A stretch of 14,240 nucleotides of DNA from DASQQQ01 sp036390995. Its GTDB lineage: Bacteria > Actinomycetota > UBA4738 > HRBIN12. Location: positions 1 through 14,240 of the forward strand of contig DASWAT010000156.1 in the NCBI GenBank assembly GCA_036390995.1, given 5' to 3'. Numbering within the stretch: position 1 is the stretch's first letter; each line of letters starts with the position of its first letter. This document shows positions 1 to 6,585 of this stretch, in pieces. Position numbers and translations under genes: made by a program. The notes under the pieces were generated by a model. It did not search any database. It had not been told where the DNA came from and was given only the letters and a program-made list of their open reading frames with translations.

Positions 1-957
1 GCGAACGGGCCGAAGCTCGGGGGGTTCGAGGACGCCCTGCGCAACGAGCCGCTCCGGCTCCCCTGGGCGGCACACGTGGCCCGGCGAGCTCGCGGGATCG
101 TGGTGCACGCTCCGTTCGGCGAGCGGTACCTGCGGGCCTTCGGATGCAGGACGCCGGTCTACGTGGCACCCCACCCGGTCGTGGAGCGCCAGGAGGACGT
201 CCGTCGTGCCGAGCACCGTCGCTCGGTGCTCCGCGCCGGGCTCGAGGTGCAGGGGATGCGTACGCTCGTCGGCGCGTTCGGCGACCTGAACGCGGCGAAG
301 CTGCTGGACGTGGTGTGCGAGGCCGTCCGCCGCCTCCCCGAGGATGTCCACCTGGTCCTGGTCGGCCGGCGGATCGAAGGCTACGACGTTGACGCCGTGG
401 TCGGCGCGAGCGGGCTCGGCGGGCGGGTGACCCTGCTGCCCGACGTCTCCGACGAGGACTTCCTCGCCTGGCTGTGTGCCGTGGACGTCGCGGTGGACCT
501 GCGGTTCCCGCACCGGGGCGAGGTGAGCGGCTCGCTGGCGCGCTCGATGCAGTGCGGGAGGCCCACGGTGGTCTCGGCCACCGGCACCTACCTCGACGTG
601 CCGGACGGGTTGGTGGTCCGGGTCCCGGCCGGCCGCCCGGACCCGGAGGCCGTGGCGGCGGCGCTCCGGCGGCTGGTCGAGGCCCCCGACCTCCGCGAGC
701 GGATGGGCGCAGCCGCACGTGCTCACACCGCCGAGCAGTCCCGCGACGACCGGACCGCCCACGTGTACGCCGAGGCGATCGAGGGGACCCTCGGCCTCCT
801 GCGCGATCCGTCCCGGCGGGCCCTGGCCCGGTGGGCCGGGGGACTGGCCGACATCGGCGTGACCGAAGACCACCTCGATCGGGACTACGGCCTGGGATAC
901 GCGCGGGCGCTCGACGAGTTCGGCCCGAACGTTCCCGTGGAGGGCGATCCCCGCTGA
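1..957 (+). CDS. GT4-type glycosyltransferase, C-terminal part (cut by window edge)
   Basis: The reading frame is open from base 1, so the N-terminus lies outside the window and 318 residues are visible. The GTG at 76 is probably internal, because clear protein-like sequence precedes it. Visible features are a domain-linker region ending in VAPHPVVE, an alternating strand/helix Rossmann pattern with VHLVLVGRR, and the acceptor-loop pattern EVSGSLARSMQCGRPTVV, which matches the E-x-G-x-x-x-x-E/M-x-x-G-x-P-V-V-x-S region where GT4 enzymes bind the nucleotide sugar. A GT4 enzyme transfers a sugar from a nucleotide donor to a growing glycan at the inner face of the membrane. The gene ends in a TGA overlapping the next gene's start, so it is probably translationally coupled to the sulfotransferase-like array. 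The family call is good; donor and acceptor cannot be told. Confidence 0.82.
   Translation, partial: ANGPKLGGFEDALRNEPLRLPWAAHVARRARGIVVHAPFGERYLRAFGCRTPVYVAPHPVVERQEDVRRAEHRRSVLRAGLEVQGMRTLVGAFGDLNAAKLLDVVCEAVRRLPEDVHLVLVGRRIEGYDVDAVVGASGLGGRVTLLPDVSDEDFLAWLCAVDVAVDLRFPHRGEVSGSLARSMQCGRPTVVSATGTYLDVPDGLVVRVPAGRPDPEAVAAALRRLVEAPDLRERMGAAARAHTAEQSRDDRTAHVYAEAIEGTLGLLRDPSRRALARWAGGLADIGVTEDHLDRDYGLGYARALDEFGPNVPVEGDPR
939..944 (+). promoter_or_regulatory. Ribosome binding site GGAGGG that supports a CTG start at 954
   Basis: GGAGGG sits 9 bases upstream of the CTG at 954, inside the last codons of the glycosyltransferase gene. No in-frame ATG or GTG lies near it, and the next in-frame GTG (1020) would remove a segment that both downstream paralogues retain. 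The site therefore points to CTG as the start codon of the first sulfotransferase-like gene. Confidence 0.6.
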
Positions 958-1688
958 GCACCCTCGCGGACGCGGGACGACGACTGGGCACCCGGGCCGC
1001 CTACGAGGCGAAGTCGCTGGTGGCCATCTCGCCCCGGCTGGCGCTCCGAGCCGCCGGATGGCGGGGCCACGGCGAGCTGGTCGGGCCGGCGGCCGACATC
1101 CTCATCGAGGGCTACCCTCGGTCGGCGAACTCGTTCTCGGTGGCCGCCTTCCGTCTGGCGCAGGGCCGCGCCGTCGAGGTGGCGCACCACACCCACGCCC
1201 CTGGCCACGTGCTGGCGGCCCTCCGGCTGCACGTGCCCGCGCTGGTGCTGATCCGCGAGCCCGAGGACGCGGTGCTCGAGTTCGCCCTCGTACGGCGGAG
1301 CCTCACGGTCCGCCAGGCCCTCCGGGGATGGGTCCGGTTCTACTCGGCGCTCCTCCCGTACCGTTCGCGGTTCGTGGTCGGCCCCTTCCCCGAGGTCACC
1401 TCGGACTACGGCGCGGTGATCCGGCGGGTGAACGACCGGTTCGGCTCGGCCTTCGTGGAGTTCGATCACACCGAGGCGAACGTTCGCGAGTGCTTCCGGC
1501 AGATGGATGCCTTCTGGGAGAGCCGCATCGGGGCCACCGCCGAGATCGAGCGGTACGTCGGCCGGCCCTCGGAGGTGCGCGAGCGGTGGAAGGACGAGCT
1601 CCGGTCCGCGTACCGGGCCACGCCGGCACGGCTGCGCGATCGCGCGACCTCGCTGTACCGCACCTTCGCGAACGGAGCGGCGCGGTGA
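954..1688 (+). CDS. Sulfotransferase-like protein, first of three tandem paralogues (CTG start)
   Basis: 244 residues, soluble, no signal peptide. EGYPRSANSF at residues 52-61 resembles the 5'-phosphosulfate-binding loop of PAPS-dependent sulfotransferases. REPEDAVLEF at 101-110 occupies the place of the 3'-phosphate-binding R-x-P-x-x-x-x-S motif. HHTHAP at 78-83 is a conserved His cluster between them, of unknown role. The CTG start (CTGA overlap with the upstream stop) is chosen because it follows GGAGGG and because both loops then fall at exactly the same residue numbers as in the two downstream paralogues. The likely role is transfer of sulfate from PAPS to a glycan or glycolipid in the cytoplasm, inferred from the motifs and the glycan-export neighbours. 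A P-loop protein of another activity is possible; full sulfotransferase motifs are not all canonical (E109 where Ser is usual). Confidence 0.68.
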   Translation: MSTLADAGRRLGTRAAYEAKSLVAISPRLALRAAGWRGHGELVGPAADILIEGYPRSANSFSVAAFRLAQGRAVEVAHHTHAPGHVLAALRLHVPALVLIREPEDAVLEFALVRRSLTVRQALRGWVRFYSALLPYRSRFVVGPFPEVTSDYGAVIRRVNDRFGSAFVEFDHTEANVRECFRQMDAFWESRIGATAEIERYVGRPSEVRERWKDELRSAYRATPARLRDRATSLYRTFANGAAR

Positions 1689-2422
1689 GCGGTCGCGGCT
1701 CGGTGGCGGCCAAGGACGCGGTGCGCCGCGGCCTGTTCGAGGCCAAGACCGTCATCGCCAAGTACCCGGCGCTCGCGCTGCCGATCGCGCGGCGCCGTCA
1801 CGGCATCCCCGTGGACGATCGCACCGGGATCGTGATCGAGGGCTTCCCTCGGACCGGGACCTCGTTCGCGGTGGCCGCGTTCGATCTCGCGCAAGGCGGG
1901 ACCGTGCCGATCGCCTGCCACGTGCATGCGCCGGCCCAGATCCTCGAGGGCGTCCGGCGGGGGCTCCCCACGCTCGCCATCGCGCGCGAGCCCGAGGACA
2001 CGATCCTGTCGTTCATGATCCGCAACCCGCACATCGGTGCGCCGCTCGCGCTCCGCGGGTACCTCCGGTTCCACGAGCCGCTGCTGCGGCATCGGAGCCG
2101 CTTCGTGGTGGGCACCTTCGTCCAGGTGACCGAGGACTTCGGCTCCGTCACGCGCCGCGTCAACGAGCGGTTCGGGACGGACTTCTCCGTGTTCGAGCAC
2201 ACGGAGGAGAACGTCCGGCGGTGCTTCGAGGCGATCGAGGGGGACTACCGGAAGCGATTGCCCGAGGGCGAGGCGCTGGAGCGGGAGGTTGCCCGGCCCT
2301 CGGAGTGGCGCCGCGCGCGGAAGGAGGAGCTTCGCGCCGCGTATCGCTCACCCGGCGCCGCCAGGCTGCGGCGCCGAGCCGAGCGCGTGTTCGAGGCGTT
2401 CGCCGATGCCGCCCCCGGGTAG
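1685..2422 (+). CDS. Sulfotransferase-like protein, second of three tandem paralogues
   Basis: 245 residues. The GTG start overlaps the previous stop (GTGA) and has GGAG 7 bases upstream (1674-1677). EGFPRTGTSF at 52-61 is the copy closest to the classical bacterial sulfotransferase loop P-R-S/T-G-T-S/T. REPEDTILSF at 101-110 keeps the Ser expected in the 3'-phosphate-binding motif, which both neighbours lack. The His cluster of the neighbours reads CHVHAP here, with Cys at 78. The conserved mid-region pattern (R-F-V-V-G-x-F-x-x-V-T-x-D-F, then R-R-V-N-x-R-F-G) is shared with the first copy. Motifs suggest this is the most canonical enzyme of the three. It probably sulfates a surface glycan made by the same locus; the substrate is unknown. 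Confidence 0.7.
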   Translation: MSGRGSVAAKDAVRRGLFEAKTVIAKYPALALPIARRRHGIPVDDRTGIVIEGFPRTGTSFAVAAFDLAQGGTVPIACHVHAPAQILEGVRRGLPTLAIAREPEDTILSFMIRNPHIGAPLALRGYLRFHEPLLRHRSRFVVGTFVQVTEDFGSVTRRVNERFGTDFSVFEHTEENVRRCFEAIEGDYRKRLPEGEALEREVARPSEWRRARKEELRAAYRSPGAARLRRRAERVFEAFADAAPG

Positions 2423-3170
2423 CCGGGTCCGGCGGCTCGCCGCGCGGGGGATATACGAGGCCGGGACGATCGCCGGCCGGTGGCCGTCGGTGGCGCTTCC
2501 GGTGGCCCGGTGGCGGGGCCACGGCGAGCCGCTCGACGCACGCACGGATCTGGTGGTGGAGGGCTTCCCACGCTCGTCGAACTCGCTGACCGTCGCGCTC
2601 CTCGCGGCCGCCCAGCCGGGCGAGATCCGCATCGCCCACCACGTGCACGCCCCCGCCCACGTGATCGAGGCGGTGCACCGTCGGCTGCCCACGCTCGTGC
2701 TCGTCCGCGAGCCGTCGGAAGCCGTGGTCGAGCTCGTGCTGCTGAAGCCCGCGCTGTCGGTCCGCCAGGTCCTCCGGGGGTGGGTGCGGTTCCACGCTCC
2801 GCTCGTGCCGCGCCGTCGGGGTTTCGTGGTCGCGAGCTCCTCGGAGGTCCCGGAGGGCCTCGACGACGTGGTTCGCCGGCTGAACGAGCGGTTCGGCACG
2901 TCGTTCTTCCCGCCGGACGTCTCCGGGAACCTCGTCGCGTCGGCCGAGGCGGCGATGACGGAGTACTGGGAGGGCCGGTCCGGCCCGGGGCTTCCGCTGG
3001 TCGGTCGCACGTCCGAGCGCGAGACCGACCGGGAACGGGACCGAGAAAGGCTGCAGCGCGCGTGCGCCGCGCAGGCCCTCGCCTCCCTGCGCGAAGGTGC
3101 CGAGCGTCTCCATCGGAGCTTCACGAGCGGCCCGCCTCACCTGGGCGGATCGGCCGGGGGCCGCCTGTAG
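2406..3170 (+). CDS. Sulfotransferase-like protein, third of three tandem paralogues
   Basis: 254 residues. The ATG at 2406 lies inside the end of the previous gene (17-base overlap), with GAGG 9 bases upstream (2393-2396). The start is supported by alignment: EGFPRSSNSL at 52-61, HHVHAP at 78-83 and REPSEAVVEL at 101-110 fall at the same positions as in both upstream copies. It is the most divergent of the three: Leu replaces Phe at 61, Glu replaces Ser at 109, and the region after the conserved N-x-R-F-G-T-S-F carries a strongly charged stretch (R-E-T-D-R-E-R-D-R-E-R) absent from the others. The function is probably the same chemistry on a different acceptor, or a decayed or non-catalytic partner. 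The evidence does not separate these. Confidence 0.62.
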   Translation: MPPPGSRVRRLAARGIYEAGTIAGRWPSVALPVARWRGHGEPLDARTDLVVEGFPRSSNSLTVALLAAAQPGEIRIAHHVHAPAHVIEAVHRRLPTLVLVREPSEAVVELVLLKPALSVRQVLRGWVRFHAPLVPRRRGFVVASSSEVPEGLDDVVRRLNERFGTSFFPPDVSGNLVASAEAAMTEYWEGRSGPGLPLVGRTSERETDRERDRERLQRACAAQALASLREGAERLHRSFTSGPPHLGGSAGGRL

Positions 3171-3173
3171 ACT
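3168..3173 (+). promoter_or_regulatory. Candidate -10 element (TAGACT) ahead of the ABC exporter genes
   Basis: TAGACT fits the TAnnnT pattern of housekeeping promoters and starts at the stop codon of the third sulfotransferase-like gene, about 40 bases ahead of the permease start. No convincing -35 hexamer lies 16-18 bases upstream. The predicted transcript would start near 3180 and could form a 4-bp hairpin (GTGT/ACAC, 3180-3192). This is a pattern match only. Read-through from the upstream genes is equally likely. Confidence 0.35.
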
Positions 3174-3211
3174 TTGCCGGTGTCGGCAACACGATGCGGA
3201 TGAGAGGAGCC

Positions 3212-4114
3212 ATGGCCTCGGGCGCCGTCACGGTCCGAACCTCCGAGCCGCCCCGGCTCCGGGTGACCCGTCGTGTGCGCGACGTCTCCGCGCACCGCGA
3301 GATCCTGATGAACCTCGTCCGCAAGGAGCTGAAGGTCAAGTACACGGCCTCGATCCTCGGCGCGGTGTGGTCCCTCCTCAACCCGGTCGTGTTCCTCGCG
3401 GTCTTCTCGTTCGTGGTGAAGATCACGGGCAACTCCTTCCCGAAGTACCCCATCTACCTGCTGTCCGGGCTGCTCGCATGGAACCTGTTCTCCGTGTCCC
3501 TCACGACCGGCGCGCGCTCGGTCATCGACAACTCGAACCTCGTGAAGAAGGTGGCGTTCCCGCACGAGATCCTGCCCCTGTCGGCGGTCGGCGTGGCCCT
3601 GGTCGACTTCGTGCTCCAGACCGCGGTCCTGGTGCTGTTCATGGTCGCGTCCGGGTACGGGTTCCACCTGCCGGAGCTCGCGCTGTACCCGCTCGCGTTC
3701 GTGGACCTGCTCGTGTTCACGGTGGCGGTCACGCTGTGGCTCGGCGCGTTGAACGTTCGCTACCGCGACATCCAGCACCTGCTGAACCTCGGGCTCATCG
3801 TGTGGTTCTGGCTCACGCCGATCGTGTACTCGGGGTACCTGGTCGAGAAGACCCTCACCGACAACCCCGTCCTCGGCGTGAACCTGTGGAACGTGTTCCT
3901 GGTGAACCCGGTGGCGCCGATCATCATGGGGTTCCAGCGCGCGCTGTACGCGATCGTCCAGCCGGCGGGGCAGGCCGAGCCCGTCCTGCCGAACGTGAGC
4001 CTTCCCTGGCTCGCCGGGGTGCTGCTCGTCGTGCTCGGGGCCTCGCTGCTGTTCCTGCGGTACACGTGGCGGGTCTTCTTCGACCTGTCCGGCGACTTCG
4101 CGGAGGAGCTGTGA
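3212..4114 (+). CDS. wzm: ABC-2 type polysaccharide exporter permease (Wzm/TagG/RfbD family)
   Basis: 300 residues from the ATG at 3212. The cytoplasmic start is followed by the family's amphipathic segment, the conserved L-V-x-K-E-L-K-V-K-Y pattern (about residues 34-43) and S-I-L-G-A-V-W-S-L-L-N-P ahead of the first membrane helix, then about six hydrophobic helices, with N-V-R-Y-R-D-I in the inner loop. Wzm-type permeases pair with a Wzt ATPase to export lipid-linked O-antigen, teichoic acid or other glycans across the membrane. The next gene is exactly that ATPase, overlapping by 4 bases (GTGA). Start choice is open: in-frame ATGs at 3194 and 3200 also exist, and the only good ribosome site (AGGAG, 3205-3209) is just 2 bases from the ATG at 3212, which is unusually tight. 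Confidence 0.92.
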   Translation: MASGAVTVRTSEPPRLRVTRRVRDVSAHREILMNLVRKELKVKYTASILGAVWSLLNPVVFLAVFSFVVKITGNSFPKYPIYLLSGLLAWNLFSVSLTTGARSVIDNSNLVKKVAFPHEILPLSAVGVALVDFVLQTAVLVLFMVASGYGFHLPELALYPLAFVDLLVFTVAVTLWLGALNVRYRDIQHLLNLGLIVWFWLTPIVYSGYLVEKTLTDNPVLGVNLWNVFLVNPVAPIIMGFQRALYAIVQPAGQAEPVLPNVSLPWLAGVLLVVLGASLLFLRYTWRVFFDLSGDFAEEL

Positions 4115-5292
4115 CGGCGGCGATCGAGGTCGAGGACGTCTCGAAGAAGTTCCGGTTGTTCAGGGAACGGCCCACCTCGATCAAGCAGCGCCTGCTCACC
4201 ACCCGCTCCCGCGCCGAGGACTTCTGGGCGCTCCGCGACATCACGTTCGACGTCGCCGAGGGGGGTACCTTGGGCCTGATCGGGCACAACGGCTCCGGCA
4301 AGACAACGCTGCTGAAGATCGTCGCAGGCATCCTCCGTCCGACCTCGGGGATCGTCCGTGAGCGGGGCCGGCTCGCGGCCCTGCTCGAGCTCGGCGCGGG
4401 ATTCCATCCCGAGCTCACCGGGAGGGAGAACGTCTACCTGAACGCGTCGTTCCTCGGACTCTCCCGCCGGGATACCGATCGCGCGTACGACGACATCGTC
4501 GCCTTCGCCGAGCTCGAGGAGTTCGTGGACAACCAGGTGAAGTTCTACTCGTCGGGCATGCTGGTCCGGCTGGGGTTCGCCGTGGCGGTGCACGTGGACC
4601 CCGAGGTGCTCCTCATCGACGAGGTCCTCGCGGTGGGCGACGAGGCGTTCCAGGCCAAGTGCCTCGATCGGATCGCGAGGTTCCAGCGCGAGGGCCGCAC
4701 GATCGTGCTCGTGACGCACGCGCTCGACACGGTCAGGGCCATCTGCGACCGGGCGGTGATGTTGCACCACGGCAAGCTCCACGCCTGGGGCGCCCCCGAC
4801 GACGTCGTCCGCGAGATGCGGTACGTCCTGCTCGGCGTGACCGATCCCGGGTTCGTTCCGGAGGAAGGCACGAGGGAAGCCGAGATCGCCTCGGTGGACC
4901 TGATCCGGGCGAACGGGAAGAGCGAGGGACCGGTCCTGCGCGGCGACCCGCTCACGATCCAGGTCGACGTGCGGACGAACCAGTCGGTGGCCGACCTCGA
5001 CGTGGACTTCCAGATCCTGGACGGCGCCACGAACCACCCCGTGCTCGACGCGCGGACGTCCCAGGCCGGGATCGCCATCGAGCGGTTCGACGGGAAGAAG
5101 CGCGTGCGCTTCCGCATCGGCGGGTTCCCCTACGCTCCCGGCAAGTACTGGGTCACGATCGGGCTCGGGTCGCGCGAGACGGGACACCCGTACCACGTCC
5201 AGACCCAGAGGTACCTGTTCGAGGTGATCGAGGTCCCCAGGGTCCAGGAGCTGGTCGAGGTTCCGGTCCAGATCGAGATCGAGGACCTGTGA
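4111..5292 (+). CDS. wzt: Polysaccharide ABC exporter ATP-binding protein with C-terminal Wzt-like domain
   Basis: 393 residues, GTG start behind GGAGGAG (4102-4108). The N-terminal nucleotide-binding domain has Walker A GHNGSGKT at 58-65, the ELGAGFHPELTGRENV stretch at 93-108 typical of polysaccharide exporters, the signature YSSGM at 146-150, Walker B VLLIDE at 166-171 and the switch His at 203. Residues from about 255 to 393 form a separate beta-rich domain matching the place and length of the Wzt C-terminal domain, which in O-antigen systems recognises the glycan before export. Its presence suggests export of a specific modified chain rather than a short teichoic-acid-type ATPase lacking this domain. 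Pairs with the overlapping permease. Confidence 0.93.
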   Translation: MTAAIEVEDVSKKFRLFRERPTSIKQRLLTTRSRAEDFWALRDITFDVAEGGTLGLIGHNGSGKTTLLKIVAGILRPTSGIVRERGRLAALLELGAGFHPELTGRENVYLNASFLGLSRRDTDRAYDDIVAFAELEEFVDNQVKFYSSGMLVRLGFAVAVHVDPEVLLIDEVLAVGDEAFQAKCLDRIARFQREGRTIVLVTHALDTVRAICDRAVMLHHGKLHAWGAPDDVVREMRYVLLGVTDPGFVPEEGTREAEIASVDLIRANGKSEGPVLRGDPLTIQVDVRTNQSVADLDVDFQILDGATNHPVLDARTSQAGIAIERFDGKKRVRFRIGGFPYAPGKYWVTIGLGSRETGHPYHVQTQRYLFEVIEVPRVQELVEVPVQIEIEDL

Positions 5293-5327
5293 GCGCCCAC
5301 CCATCGCCGTCGACCCACACATCGCAG

Positions 5328-5333
5328 AAAGGA
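5328..5333 (+). promoter_or_regulatory. Ribosome binding site AAAGGA for the small membrane protein
   Basis: AAAGGA lies 9 bases ahead of the ATG at 5343, in a 50-base gap after the exporter ATPase. It fixes the start of the short membrane protein gene. No terminator-like hairpin with a T run is seen in the gap, so co-transcription is likely. Confidence 0.6.
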
Positions 5334-5342
5334 ACCACCCCC

Positions 5343-5714
5343 ATGCTCATCGCGCTGATCCTCCTCTCCGTGACCCTCGCCGCCCTCGCGCAGCTCACGC
5401 TGAAGCACGGCATGAACCAGGTGACCTCGCGGACCGGCGTCCTCCAGGCGAACGGCGAGTCGTTGCGATCGGTGATCACGACCGCGGCGGTATGGGGCGG
5501 CCTGTTCCTGTTCGGCCTTTCCGCGGTGGTCTGGCTCGGCGTGCTGTCGCGGACGTCGCTGTCGTTCGCGTACCCGTTCGCCGCGCTCACCTACGTGCTC
5601 ATCCTCCTGTTCGACAGGTTCGTCCTGGACGAGACGGTGCCGCCGCTGCGGTGGGCGGGCGTGGCGTTCATCGCCATCGGCATCTTCCTGATCTCGCGCA
5701 CGCCCCACAGCTGA
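5343..5714 (+). CDS. Small four-helix membrane protein, SMR/EamA-like (putative flippase subunit)
   Basis: 123 residues, four hydrophobic segments (about 1-18, 45-67, 70-94, 99-119). The pattern A-Q-L-T-L-K-x-G in helix 1, S-L-S-F-A-Y-P-F-A-A-L-T-Y in helix 3 and W-A-G-V-A-F-I-A-I-G-I-F in helix 4 is that of SMR/EamA half-size transporters, including ArnE/ArnF-type lipid-linked sugar flippases. The canonical membrane-embedded Glu of drug-exporting EmrE is not at its usual place in helix 1. Together with the glycan locus, this favours a role in moving a polyprenyl-linked sugar over a drug-efflux role. The next gene follows after one base, so they are probably one operon. Substrate is inference. 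Confidence 0.75.
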   Translation: MLIALILLSVTLAALAQLTLKHGMNQVTSRTGVLQANGESLRSVITTAAVWGGLFLFGLSAVVWLGVLSRTSLSFAYPFAALTYVLILLFDRFVLDETVPPLRWAGVAFIAIGIFLISRTPHS

Positions 5715-5715
5715 G

Positions 5716-6585
5716 ATGGGGGCGCCGCCCGAGGCCGAGCTGGCCGTGGTGATCGTGAACTACAACGCCGGCGAGTACCTCGAGCGCTGCCTGGCCTCCC
5801 TGCAGGCCCACCGGGGCGATCTCGAGCTCGACGTCCTCGTCATCGACAACGCGTCGCGCGACGGCAGCCACCTCGCGGCGGCGGCCGCCCACCCCTGGGT
5901 CCGCCTCATCGAGAACCCCACGAACGTCTTCCTCTCACCCGCGTGGAACCAGGGCGCTCGCGAGACCGCCGCGCCGTACCTGCTCTTCCTGAACCCCGAC
6001 ACCGAGTGGTGGGCGGGCACGCTTGCCGACTACGTGCGGGCGGCTCGGGAGCACCCCTCGGCCGGCATCGTGGGCCCGATGGTCCGGAACATGGACGGCA
6101 CCGTGTACCCGAGCGGACGCGCCTTCCCCAGCGTGGCCGACGCCGTGGGCCACGCGTTCCTCGGGACGATCCGGCCGAACAACCCGTTCACGCGCCGGTA
6201 CCACATGGACGGGTGGGACCGGACCACCGAACGCGAGGTCGACTGGGTCTCCGGCTCCTGCATGCTCGTGCCGCGCAAGGCCTTCGAGGACGTGGGCGGC
6301 TTCGACGAGTCCTTCCTGCTCTACGGGGAAGAGCTCGACATCGCGATGCGTCTCCGCCGCTCCGGGTGGGCCGTGCTGTTCACGCCGGACGTCGAGATCC
6401 TGCACGCGATCGGCGTGTCGACCGGCCGCTCACGGGAGATGCTCGTGCGGCACTCGATGAGCATCTACCGCTACTACCGCAAGCACCGCGCCGGGGGATG
6501 GCGGCAGCTCACGCTGCCGCTCGCCTGGGCCGTCCTGCGCCTCCGTGCCGAGGTCGAATGGCTGCGAGGGAGGCTGCGGCGGTGA
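5716..6585 (+). CDS. GT2 family glycosyltransferase, rhamnosyltransferase-like
   Basis: 289 residues. The GT-A fold signs are clear: VVIVNYNAGEYLERCL at 11-26, VIDNASRDGS at 42-51, the metal-binding D-x-D equivalent NPDT at 93-96, VSGSCMLVPR at 178-187 and FDESFLLYGEELDIAMRL at 196-213 with the catalytic-region acidic residues. This combination (NPDT plus GEE-x-D) is typical of WbbL-like rhamnosyltransferases that add a sugar to a lipid-linked glycan on the cytoplasmic side. A C-terminal basic amphipathic tail (from about 250) may hold it at the membrane. It starts one base after the previous stop without a good ribosome site, and its stop overlaps the next start, so it is probably translated by coupling. 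The rhamnose donor is inferred from family resemblance only. Confidence 0.88.
   Translation: MGAPPEAELAVVIVNYNAGEYLERCLASLQAHRGDLELDVLVIDNASRDGSHLAAAAAHPWVRLIENPTNVFLSPAWNQGARETAAPYLLFLNPDTEWWAGTLADYVRAAREHPSAGIVGPMVRNMDGTVYPSGRAFPSVADAVGHAFLGTIRPNNPFTRRYHMDGWDRTTEREVDWVSGSCMLVPRKAFEDVGGFDESFLLYGEELDIAMRLRRSGWAVLFTPDVEILHAIGVSTGRSREMLVRHSMSIYRYYRKHRAGGWRQLTLPLAWAVLRLRAEVEWLRGRLRR

Noticed and set aside
3151..3163. GC-rich hairpin CGGCC-GGG-GGCCG at the end of the third sulfotransferase-like gene
   Set aside because: No T run follows it and it lies in coding sequence of a very GC-rich genome, so a terminator call is not supported.
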